Made by a program: the position numbers and the translations under genes. A model generated the notes under the pieces. It ran no database searches. It saw only the letters and a list, made by a program, of their open reading frames with translations, and was not told where the DNA came from. A DNA stretch of 64,000 nucleotides. Origin: Pseudomonas viridiflava. GTDB taxonomy: Bacteria > Pseudomonadota > Gammaproteobacteria > Pseudomonadales > Pseudomonadaceae. Location: NCBI RefSeq assembly GCF_900573885.1, contig NZ_UPSE01000493.1:558001-622000 (forward strand), given 5' to 3'. Of the stretch, positions 42,972 to 50,047 are shown piece after piece (positions within the stretch are counted from its first letter, which is position 1; each line of letters opens with the position of its first letter).

Positions 42972-43733
42972 ATGGAATGGCTGACCAGCCCGGAAATCTG
43001 GATTGCATTTTTTACCCTGACGGCGCTGGAAATCGTGCTGGGGATCGACAACATCATCATGATCTCGATCCTGGTCAGCCGCATGCCCAAACACATGCAG
43101 CCCAAGACCCGCTTCTTCGGGCTGGCGCTGGCGATGGTCACGCGCATTCTGTTGCTGCTGTCGATCACCTGGGTGATGCGCCTGACCGCCGACCTGTTCA
43201 GCATCATGGGTCACGGCTTCTCCGGGCGTGACTTGATTCTGTTCTTCGGCGGCCTGTTTCTGCTGTGGAAAAGCAGCACGGAGATGTACCAGAGCCTTGA
43301 GGGCGAAGACGAAACCAACGACGCGCCCAAGGGCATGGGCAGCGGCTTTGTCGGCACCATCATTCAAATCGCCATTATCGATATCGTGTTCTCGCTGGAC
43401 TCGGTGATCACCGCCGTGGGCATGGTGTCCCATGTGCCGGTCATGATTGCCGCCATCGTCGTCGCGGTGATGGTGATGATGCTCGCCGCCGGCACCATCA
43501 GCGCTTTTATCGACAAGCACCCGTCGCTGAAAATGCTCGCCTTGTCGTTCCTGATCATGGTCGGCACCGTGCTGATTGCCGAAGCCTTTGATGTGCATGC
43601 GCCGAAGGGCTACGTGTACTTCGCCATGGCGTTCTCGCTGGCGGTGGAAGCGGTGAACATCAAGATGCGCACCGCGCGTGACCGCAAGAAGAATGAAGCG
43701 GTGAAGCTGCGCAAGGATATTCCTGGGCAGTAA
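42972..43733 (+). CDS. TerC-family integral membrane protein
   Basis: A 253-residue TerC/Alx-type membrane protein: MEWLTSPEIWIAFFTLTALE, IVLGIDNIIMISILVSRMP, then IIQIAIIDIVFSLDSVITAV. The two conserved aspartates in GIDN and SLDS are the probable ion-binding residues; family members handle manganese or tellurium-related stress. An open frame from 42879 begins inside the REP pair and is rejected; ATG 42972 follows GAGG. A bidirectional terminator follows. Confidence 0.92.
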   Translation: MEWLTSPEIWIAFFTLTALEIVLGIDNIIMISILVSRMPKHMQPKTRFFGLALAMVTRILLLLSITWVMRLTADLFSIMGHGFSGRDLILFFGGLFLLWKSSTEMYQSLEGEDETNDAPKGMGSGFVGTIIQIAIIDIVFSLDSVITAVGMVSHVPVMIAAIVVAVMVMMLAAGTISAFIDKHPSLKMLALSFLIMVGTVLIAEAFDVHAPKGYVYFAMAFSLAVEAVNIKMRTARDRKKNEAVKLRKDIPGQ

Positions 43734-43757
43734 TCGCGCAGGCGGTTGAGGTAAGAA

Positions 43758-43785
43758 AATCCCCGGTCATGCCGGGGATTTTTTT
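43758..43785. terminator. terminator shared by convergent genes
   Basis: AATCCCCGG and CCGGGGATT arms with loop TCATG are followed by TTTTT on the plus strand, and by T-rich sequence (TTTTCTTACC) on the minus strand. It lies between the TerC stop and the stop of the minus-strand gene. Confidence 0.88.
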
Positions 43786-44044
43786 ATCCGTGGTTTTCCT
43801 TGTACTGAGCCAGGGCCGGCAGCAGTTGCCGGGAAATGGCTTCGCGCACGGCGGGCAGCATGACGGCGCCGCTGCCGAGCATTTGCTCGACGAGCTTGCG
43901 CAGGGCCAGGGCGCGCGGGCCGTCGAGCCCGAGTACGGCGTGTTCGCAGGCCTGTTCCGGGGACGCGCCGGGCGGCACGGTGAAGCCCAGGGTTTGCAGG
44001 CGGTCGCGCAGGTCGTCCTGGTCGATCAGGTCAGCGTGCATCAT
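43784..44044 (-). CDS. small hypothetical helical protein
   Basis: An 86-residue cytoplasmic protein with no family I recognise. It has DLRDRLQTLGFTVPPGASPE, then ALRKLVEQMLGSGAVMLPAV, probably all helical. AGGA lies eight bases before ATG 44044; a second ATG follows immediately at 44041. The frame opens further upstream, without a ribosome site. It stands alone, convergent with TerC. Confidence 0.7.
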   Translation of the reverse strand: MMHADLIDQDDLRDRLQTLGFTVPPGASPEQACEHAVLGLDGPRALALRKLVEQMLGSGAVMLPAVREAISRQLLPALAQYKENHG

Positions 44045-44109
44045 GGCCGGGGTCCTATGTGTGGGGGAGGTGGGGTCGATTCTGGTGAGGGGTTGGGCGG
44101 GCTTCAAGG

Positions 44110-44329
44110 GTGATGGCTGTTATATGCATGAAGAGGTCGTTTTCAACTAATTATCGGTCGTTCGCGATGGGCACAATGGCGGTCAGAGTGTCAGCCTTGA
44201 TTGGCGGGCGTTGGCTGTTTTGGTTGGGTTTGGTCACCTGATCGAGGTTGTCCGGTTCGACGTTGGCGCTCCCTGTTAGAAGCATTTAGGCCCCCCGTGC
44301 TGTGTCGGCTTTTCGGGGGGCTTTTTTTT
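44110..44329 (+). ncRNA. candidate small RNA ending at a strong terminator
   Basis: A near-perfect terminator (GCCCCCCG 44290-44297, CGGGGGGC 44314-44321, then eight T) lies in a region with no protein gene. It is not explained by the minus-strand gene upstream, whose terminator is elsewhere. TGTTATAT near 44118 could be an extended -10. The transcript start is a guess; the terminator itself is firm. Confidence 0.35.
44290..44329 (+). terminator. strong orphan rho-independent terminator
   Basis: Eight-base GC arms plus T8, facing right, with no annotated plus-strand gene for 550 bases upstream. Confidence 0.88.
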
Positions 44330-44374
44330 GCCTGCTGGATTGGCGTTTGGCGCAGGCGGCGGCAAAAAACACCC

Positions 44375-45444
44375 GTCATTCCCGCGCAGGCGGGAATCCA
44401 GAATTTCCAGGCCGACGTAGTTGTGGAGGTATTCATTACCGCGTGTGCTGAACGTTTTGTTTCGCGCCTTACGCGCGACCCGCTTTTCTAGTCGCCGAAA
44501 ATCGGGTTGGACGGTTTGTTGGGCTTCGCAGGCTCAACCCAACCTACGTGTTACGCGGCGGAAGGCTGATACCCGGCCGGCGTATTCGGGCTTTTTCATC
44601 TCGCCTTACGCGACGTAGGTTGGGTTGAGCGCAGCGAAGCCCAACGTTACGCGGCCTTACCTCCGTCATTCCCGCGCAGGCGGGAATCCAGAGTCTTAAG
44701 CCGTGCGCCGATGTGAGGTGCAGCGATATTCATTACCGCGTGTGCTGAACGTTTTGTTTCGCGCCTTACGCGCGACCCGCTTTTCCAGTCGCCGAAAAGC
44801 GGGGCAAAAGGCTTGCCCCTACCTTGGGTCTGCGCTGCGCTCCGACTTCCCTCCTTCCGTCGCCGCTCCGGGGGCCGTCACAACGGGCCATCCATGGCCC
44901 GATGCTCCTTTCGCGGCTCCCGGCCGCTCAACCCCCTCCACGTCGACTCCACTCGGCCTGCGATAAACGGGGCGGGTAGATCACAAGCCAGATCACAAGC
45001 GAGATCAAAAGCGCTGAGCAAAAGCGGTAGATCAAAATCTCGCGGCTGAAGCCGCTCCGACAGGGGTAGAGGTGGCGGTATTGGCGGCGGCGTTGCTTTG
45101 TTTTTTTTCGGAGCGGCTGGGCGGCATTCCGATTAGCCGCGATGCCTTTGCGCCGGAAGGTTGATTATCCGGCCGGCATATTCGGGCTTTTCCATCTCGC
45201 CGTGGGCGACGTAGGTTGGGTTGAGCGCAGCGAAGCCCAACGTTACGCGGCCTTGATTCCAGCCTCCGTCATCCTCGCGAACGCGGGGATCCAGAATTTC
45301 CAGCCGAACGCAGTTGTTGGAAGTGTTCATTACCGCGTGTGCTGAACGTTTGTTTTCGCGCCTTAAGCGCGACCCGCTTTTCCAGTCGCCGAAAATCGGG
45401 TTGGGCGGTTTGTTGGGCTTCGCGGGCTCAACCCAACCTACGTG
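44375..45444. repeat. tandem array of mixed dispersed repeats
   Basis: The stretch is built from recurring modules. Module A (GTCATTCCCGCG type) lies at 44375, 44665 and 45268. Module C (CATTACCGCGTGTGCTGAAC and following 50 bases) lies at 44431-44502, 44728-44800 and 45326-45396. Module B (GTTGGGCTTCGC type) lies at 44518, 44614, 45210 and 45412. A 55-60-base module resembling the 3' end of the adjacent thioesterase gene lies at 44551-44605 and 45142-45203. The order is kept, so roughly 300-base units were duplicated and one unit then gained a 300-base element. No gene is supported here. Confidence 0.85.
44728..45062 (+). repeat. long (about 330-base) noncoding repeat, copy 1
   Basis: It begins with module C, continues CTACCTTGGGTCTGCGCTGC, then CGCGGCTCCCGGCCGCTCAA and CTCCACTCGGCCTGCGATAA, and ends in short GATCAMAAGC repeats followed by a REP arm (TCGCGGCTGAAGCCGCTCC). 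Two more copies lie at 57880-58230 (reversed) and 58278-58600. A related degenerate REP (GGAGCGGCTGGGCGGCATTC) follows at 45109-45142. Confidence 0.85.
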
Positions 45445-45914
45445 TGACGCGCCGGTAGGCTGATTATCCTCCCGGCATATTCGGGTTTTTCCATCTCGCC
45501 TTGGGCCACCATAAGTCCTTCAATCCTGGCCAATGTCGTGGCACTAAACGGCGCCGATTTCGGCCCGTTGGTGTCTACGTGCAGCAGCATCTGTTCGCTC
45601 ACGGCCACGGCATCTTTTTCCCCGTCGCGGTACAGGCTCAAGTACAGGTGCAGCCGTTTCTGGTCGTGCCCTAGCACTTGTAAACGAACTTCCACGGCTT
45701 GGTTTTCTTTCAGTTCGTGCAGGTAGTTGAGGTGCACTTCCAGGGTGAACAGGCTGTGGCCGCTGGCTTCGCGGGCGGTGGCTTCGAGGCCGATAGTGTC
45801 CATCAGCGCGTCGACGGCCTGGCTGAAGATCAGCAGGTAGTAGGCGTCGCGCAGGTGGCCGTTGTAGTCGACCCAGTCGGCGCTGATGTGGGTGCGAAAG
45901 AGGGGGTGTTCCAT
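45438..45914 (-). CDS. cdhB: carnitine-operon thioesterase (CdhB-like)
   Basis: A 158-residue hotdog-fold acyl-CoA thioesterase of the 4-hydroxybenzoyl-CoA type, with the active-site stretch SADWVDYNGHLRDAYYLLIF (Asp16). In the Pseudomonas carnitine pathway it is expected to hydrolyse betainyl-CoA to glycine betaine and CoA. It starts 11 bases after the cdhA stop. The stop codon TAG lies inside a GTTGGGCTTCGC-type repeat, so the C-terminus (ISLPARHT) was probably set by repeat insertion. Degenerate copies of its last 20 codons lie downstream at 45142-45203 and 44551-44605. Confidence 0.88.
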   Translation of the reverse strand: MEHPLFRTHISADWVDYNGHLRDAYYLLIFSQAVDALMDTIGLEATAREASGHSLFTLEVHLNYLHELKENQAVEVRLQVLGHDQKRLHLYLSLYRDGEKDAVAVSEQMLLHVDTNGPKSAPFSATTLARIEGLMVAQGEMEKPEYAGRIISLPARHT

Positions 45915-45925
45915 GGGCGGGTTCC

Positions 45926-46891
45926 TCAGTCGGCGAAGGCGAAGCCGTGTTTGGTTTTGCAGGTTTTGATGGCGTCGAGCACGGCCATCAGGCAGTCGTC
46001 GCGGTAGCGTTCCAGTTCGGCGATGGAGCGTTCGCCTTGTTGCTCGCTGGTGCCGGCGACCACGTCGTCGATGAGTTTTTCGGTCAGCTCCGGCGCGGGC
46101 AAATAGGTCCAGGGCAGTTGCAGGGCGGGGCCGAATTGGGCCATGAAGTGGCGCATGCCAGCATCGCCGCCGGCCAGGGTGTAGGTGAGAAAAGTGCCCA
46201 TGAAGGACCAGCGCAAACCCGCGCCAAAACGAATCGCATCGTCGATTTCACCCGTGGTGGCAACGCCGTCGTTGACCAGGTGCAGGGCTTCGCGCCACAG
46301 CGCTTCGAGCAGGCGGTCGGCGATAAAACCGGGCACTTCCTTGCGTACGTGCAAGGGCCGCATGCCGAGACGTTGGTACACCTCGATGGCGGCCTGCACC
46401 GCTGCCGGCGCGGTGTGTTGGCCGCCGACCACCTCCACCAGCGGCAGCAGGTAAACCGGGTTGAATGGGTGACCGACGATGCAGCGTTGCGGGTGCGTGG
46501 CGTCGGCGTAGAAGTCGCTGGGTAACAGGCCAGAGGTGGAGGAGGCGATCAATGCGTCGGGCTTGGCCGCCGCGCTGATTTTGGCGTGCAGGTCGAGTTT
46601 CAGGTCGAGGCGTTCCGGGGCGCTTTCCTGAATGAAGTCGGCGTCGCGCACGCAGGCTTCGATGCTGTCGACAAAGCGTAAACGCGAGAGCGCCGCGCCG
46701 TCTGCCACGCCTTGTTTGACCAGCGCCGGCCAGGCGTTGGCAACGCGCTGGCGCAGGGCCTGTTCGGCGCCGGGCGCGGGGTCCCAGGCGATTACGTCTA
46801 GGCCGTGGGCCAGGGCACGTGCTACCCAGCCGCTGCCGATTACGCCGCTACCCAGGGCTGCAAATGTCTTGATGTCGGTGATAAAGCTCAT
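45926..46891 (-). CDS. cdhA: L-carnitine dehydrogenase
   Basis: A 321-residue member of the 3-hydroxyacyl-CoA dehydrogenase family that oxidises L-carnitine to 3-dehydrocarnitine with NAD. The Rossmann motif is GSGVIGSGW (14-22), followed by the family stretches FIQESAPERLDLK, ASSTSGLLPSDFYADATHPQ, VGHPFNPVYLLPLVEVVGG and VPGFIADRLLEALWREALHL. The open frame runs to 47287 but overlaps cdhC; ATG 46891 follows GGAG. It is the third gene of the caiX-cdhC-cdhA-cdhB operon. Confidence 0.93.
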   Translation of the reverse strand: MSFITDIKTFAALGSGVIGSGWVARALAHGLDVIAWDPAPGAEQALRQRVANAWPALVKQGVADGAALSRLRFVDSIEACVRDADFIQESAPERLDLKLDLHAKISAAAKPDALIASSTSGLLPSDFYADATHPQRCIVGHPFNPVYLLPLVEVVGGQHTAPAAVQAAIEVYQRLGMRPLHVRKEVPGFIADRLLEALWREALHLVNDGVATTGEIDDAIRFGAGLRWSFMGTFLTYTLAGGDAGMRHFMAQFGPALQLPWTYLPAPELTEKLIDDVVAGTSEQQGERSIAELERYRDDCLMAVLDAIKTCKTKHGFAFAD

Positions 46892-46917
46892 AGCCACTCC
46901 AGCAGTAAAAAAGCAGG

Positions 46918-47805
46918 TCAGCCGCGACGGCTGAGGTTCATTTTTGCCCGGCCCTCGGCCGGCGTCAGAATGCGTGCGCCAAGACGGGTGAGAATTTCGC
47001 TGACGCGCTCGACCAGTGCGCCGTTGCTGGCGAGCACGCCTTTGTCCAGCCACAGGTTGTCTTCCAGCCCGACCCGCACGTTGCCGCCCAGCAACACCGC
47101 TTGAGCGGCCATGGGCATTTGCAGGCGGCCGATGCCAAAGCCGGCCCAGGTGCAGTCGGCGGGCAGATTGTCGACCATGGCTTTCATGGTGGTGGTGTCG
47201 GCCGGCGCGCCCCAGGGAATGCCCAGGCACAGTTGGAACAACGGGTCGTGCAGCAGGCCTTCCTTGATCATCTGTTTGGCAAACCACAGGTGGCCGGTGT
47301 CGAAAATTTCCAGCTCGGCTTTTACCCCCAGCTCGGTGATGCGTTTGGCCCCGGCGCGTAGTTGGGCGGGGGTGGAAACGTAGATGGTGTCGCCGTCGCC
47401 GAAGTTGAGCGTGCCGCAGTCCAGGGTGCAGATTTCCGGCAGCAATTCTTCCACGTGGGCCAGACGAGCGAGCGGGCCGATCAGGTCGGTGTTGGGGCCG
47501 AATTCCATGGGCCGTTCACCGGCGCCGATTTCCAGGTCGCCGCCCATGCCGGCGGTGAGGTTGACGATGATGTCTACGTCGGCCTCGCGGATGCGTTCCA
47601 TCACTTCGCGGTACAAGGCCACGTCGCGGCTGAATTTGCCGGTGTCGGGGTCGCGCACATGGCAGTGCACCACCGTCGCGCCGGCTTTGGCCGCTTCCAC
47701 CGCAGCGGCGGCAATTTGTTTGGGGGTGATAGGCACCAAGTGGCTTTTGCCGGTGGTGTCGCCGGCACCGGTCAGGGCGCAGGTAATGATCACGTCGTGG
47801 TTCAT
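46918..47805 (-). CDS. cdhC: 3-dehydrocarnitine-cleaving BKACE enzyme
   Basis: A 295-residue beta-keto acid cleavage enzyme (DUF849). With acetyl-CoA it converts 3-dehydrocarnitine to betainyl-CoA and acetoacetate. Family motifs are VIITCALTGAGDTTGKSHLV, then AGATVVHCHVRDPDTGKFSR with the zinc-binding His pair, and NLTAGMGGD. ATG 47805 follows AAGGA at six bases. It lies 26 bases upstream of cdhA and 74 bases after caiX. Confidence 0.93.
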   Translation of the reverse strand: MNHDVIITCALTGAGDTTGKSHLVPITPKQIAAAAVEAAKAGATVVHCHVRDPDTGKFSRDVALYREVMERIREADVDIIVNLTAGMGGDLEIGAGERPMEFGPNTDLIGPLARLAHVEELLPEICTLDCGTLNFGDGDTIYVSTPAQLRAGAKRITELGVKAELEIFDTGHLWFAKQMIKEGLLHDPLFQLCLGIPWGAPADTTTMKAMVDNLPADCTWAGFGIGRLQMPMAAQAVLLGGNVRVGLEDNLWLDKGVLASNGALVERVSEILTRLGARILTPAEGRAKMNLSRRG

Positions 47806-47879
47806 GGCATGTCCTTCAACAAGCAGGCAGGGCAAGCCGCTGCGCAGTCACGGTTGGCTGCGCAGCGGTCGGTGGCAGG

Positions 47880-48812
47880 TCAGGGATTGGTGCTGAGTTT
47901 CAGGTGTTCGCTGGCCGGGCGGCCGTCGAGGGTGGTCACGCCTTCAAGCCAGCGTTGCTGGTCTTGCGGGTGGTCTTTGAGCCATTGCTTCGCCGATTCG
48001 AGCGGGTCTTTGTGGTCAAGCAGCGGCTGCATCATGCGGCTCTCGTCGGCGGCGGTGAAGTGCAGGTTATTGAGCAGTTTTTCCACGTTCGGGCAGCGGC
48101 TGGCGTAGTCCGGCGCGGTGACGGTCCAGACGGTGGCGCGACCTTCGTCCGGGCCGAGGGCGTCCTGGCTGTCGGATAGGTAGGTCATGTCTTGATTGAC
48201 GTTCATGGGGTGCGGCGCCCAGCCGAAGAAGACGATGGCTTCCTTGCGTTTCACCGCGCGGCTGACGGCCGACAACATGCCGGCTTCGCTGGATTCCACC
48301 AGCTGGAATTTGCCCAGGCCGAACTGATCTTTGGCGATCATTTCCTTGATCTGGGTATTAGCGCCTGAGCCCGGTTCGATGCCGTAGATTTTCCCGCCCA
48401 GCTCTTTCTCGAATGTGGCGATGTCGGCAAAGGTTTTCAGGCCTTTCTCGGCCAGGTAGGTCGGTACGGCGAGGGTGGCGCGGGCGTCGTCGAGGCTGGG
48501 TTTGTCGAGCACGCGCACCTGCTTGGCCTCGATAAACGGCGTGATGGTGCGCGTCATGATCGGGTTCCAGTAGCCCAGGAACAGGTCCAGGCGTTTGTCG
48601 CGGATGCCGGCAAAAATGATCTGCTGCGAGGCACTGGTCTGCTTGGTTTCATAGCCCAGGCCGTCGAGCAGTACCTGGGTCATGGCGCTGGTGGCGATCA
48701 CGTCGGTCCAGTTGACCACGCCCAGGCGCACGTTCTTGCAGGAGGCCGGGTCGGCGGCGAACGCGGTCTGGCTGGCGAGCACTAACAAACAGCAACTGAG
48801 TACGGTCTTCAT
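47880..48812 (-). CDS. caiX: periplasmic carnitine/choline-binding protein CaiX
   Basis: A 310-residue substrate-binding protein of the glycine betaine type (OpuAC/ChoX group) with a signal peptide ending SQTAFA. Family stretches are VRLGVVNWTDVIATSAMTQV, FLGYWNPIMTRTITPF, GKIYGIEPGSGANTQIKEMI and FFGWAPHPMN, whose aromatic residues form the quaternary-amine cage. In P. aeruginosa the homologue delivers carnitine to the CbcWV ABC transporter, which is encoded elsewhere; no permease or ATPase gene is in this window. It is the first gene of the operon. Confidence 0.92.
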   Translation of the reverse strand: MKTVLSCCLLVLASQTAFAADPASCKNVRLGVVNWTDVIATSAMTQVLLDGLGYETKQTSASQQIIFAGIRDKRLDLFLGYWNPIMTRTITPFIEAKQVRVLDKPSLDDARATLAVPTYLAEKGLKTFADIATFEKELGGKIYGIEPGSGANTQIKEMIAKDQFGLGKFQLVESSEAGMLSAVSRAVKRKEAIVFFGWAPHPMNVNQDMTYLSDSQDALGPDEGRATVWTVTAPDYASRCPNVEKLLNNLHFTAADESRMMQPLLDHKDPLESAKQWLKDHPQDQQRWLEGVTTLDGRPASEHLKLSTNP

Positions 48813-48946
48813 CGGTGTTCCTCATGTGGCTGACTTCTCGTCAGCGCGGTGCTGACGGAAGTACTTGTTGTCGAGTGTGGAGCCAGCGATGCCTTGCCAG
48901 CTGTGGGCCAAATTACCGGCAGCGCAGGCGGCAAAATCACACGGTA

Positions 48947-48976
48947 GCGACCCGCATTTGTACGCAGGCGACCTGC
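48947..48976. promoter_or_regulatory. direct repeats in the caiX-cdhR divergent region
   Basis: GCGACCCGC (48947-48955) and GCGACCTGC (48968-48976) are direct repeats 21 bases apart, two helical turns. An AraC-type dimer binding upstream of caiX, such as the divergent regulator, could use such a site. This is inferred. Confidence 0.45.
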
Positions 48977-49036
48977 TGCATTGCTAAAGCTGCCGCAACG
49001 GCGTAAGCCACGGCTATTCCCTTGCCGAGCCGTGTC

Positions 49037-50029
49037 ATGCCTTCCACTACAGCCACTGAAGACTTCTGGTTTCTGCTGCTGCCGGGTTTCTCGATGCTCG
49101 GCTTTCTGTCGGCCGTGGAGCCGTTGCGCGTGGCCAACCGGTTTCACGAAGGTTTGTACCGGTGGCAGGTGATGAGTCTGGACGGCGGGCCGGTATTGGC
49201 CAGCAATGGCATGTCGATCAATGCCGACAGCGGCCTGGCGCCGCTCGCGCGTAATGCGCGCTTGCTGCTGGTGGCCGGCTTCGAGCCGTTGCAGGCTTAC
49301 AGCCCGGCGCTGGCGCGTTGGCTCAAGCGTCTGGACAGCGACGGCGTTACGCTCGGCGGCATCGACACCGGCGCCGTGGTATTGGCCGAAGCCGGGCTGC
49401 TCGACGGCCACACCGTGACGCTGCATTGGGAAGCGCTGGACGCCTTCAAAGAGTCGTACCCGCGCTTGCACGTGACTCAGGAATTGTTCGAGGTGGACCG
49501 CTCGCGCATCACCTGCGCCGGCGGCACGGCGTCGATTGACCTGATGCTCGACCTCATCGCCCAGGCCCACGGCGCCGAGCTGGCGGTGCAGGTGTCGGAG
49601 CAGTTTGTGCTCAGCCGCATTCGCCCGCGTCAGGATCACCAGCGCATGGAAATCGCCACACGTTATGGCATCAGCAACCGCAAGCTGGTGCAGGTGATCG
49701 GCGACATGGAGCGGCACACCGAACCGCCGCTCGACACCCTGGAACTGGCCGAGCGCATTCAGGTGACGCGCCGGCAACTGGAGCGCCTGTTTCGTTTGTA
49801 CCTCAATGACACGCCCTCGAACTTCTACCTGCGCCTGCGTCTGGAAAAAGCCCGGCAACTGCTGCGCCAAACCGACATGAGCGTGCTGGAGGTGAGCCTG
49901 GCGTGCGGCTTTGAATCGCAGTCGTATTTCTCCCGCTGCTACCGCACCCGCTTCGCCTGTTGCCCGCGCGAAGACCGGCATCCGGTGCCGGCGCGCTCGC
50001 GCAAAACCCTGGCGCCGCTGCTGGGCTGA
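49037..50029 (+). CDS. cdhR: GlxA-type AraC regulator of carnitine catabolism (CdhR-like)
   Basis: A 330-residue regulator with an N-terminal class I glutamine amidotransferase-like sensor (FWFLLLPGFSMLGFLSAVEP; LGGIDTGAVVLAEAGLLDGH; ITCAGGTASIDLMLDLIAQA) and a C-terminal AraC helix-turn-helix pair (IQVTRRQLERLFRLYLNDTP; VSLACGFESQSYFSRCYRTR). Divergence from caiX matches P. aeruginosa cdhR, which activates the operon in response to carnitine. ATG 49037 is preferred to the TTG at 49022. The end of the second helix region (FACCPREDR) is slightly unusual but keeps PREDR. Confidence 0.9.
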   Translation: MPSTTATEDFWFLLLPGFSMLGFLSAVEPLRVANRFHEGLYRWQVMSLDGGPVLASNGMSINADSGLAPLARNARLLLVAGFEPLQAYSPALARWLKRLDSDGVTLGGIDTGAVVLAEAGLLDGHTVTLHWEALDAFKESYPRLHVTQELFEVDRSRITCAGGTASIDLMLDLIAQAHGAELAVQVSEQFVLSRIRPRQDHQRMEIATRYGISNRKLVQVIGDMERHTEPPLDTLELAERIQVTRRQLERLFRLYLNDTPSNFYLRLRLEKARQLLRQTDMSVLEVSLACGFESQSYFSRCYRTRFACCPREDRHPVPARSRKTLAPLLG

Positions 50030-50047
50030 GGCGCCAGCAGCGGCGTT

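Noticed and set aside
44201..44491. 96-codon plus-strand frame
   Set aside because: It reads through the strong terminator and module A of the repeat array, so it cannot be a real gene.
45133..45330. Minus-strand 65-codon frame containing GEMEKPEYAGRI
   Set aside because: Not a gene: it is a copy of the thioesterase tail embedded in repeats; reported as a repeat finding instead.
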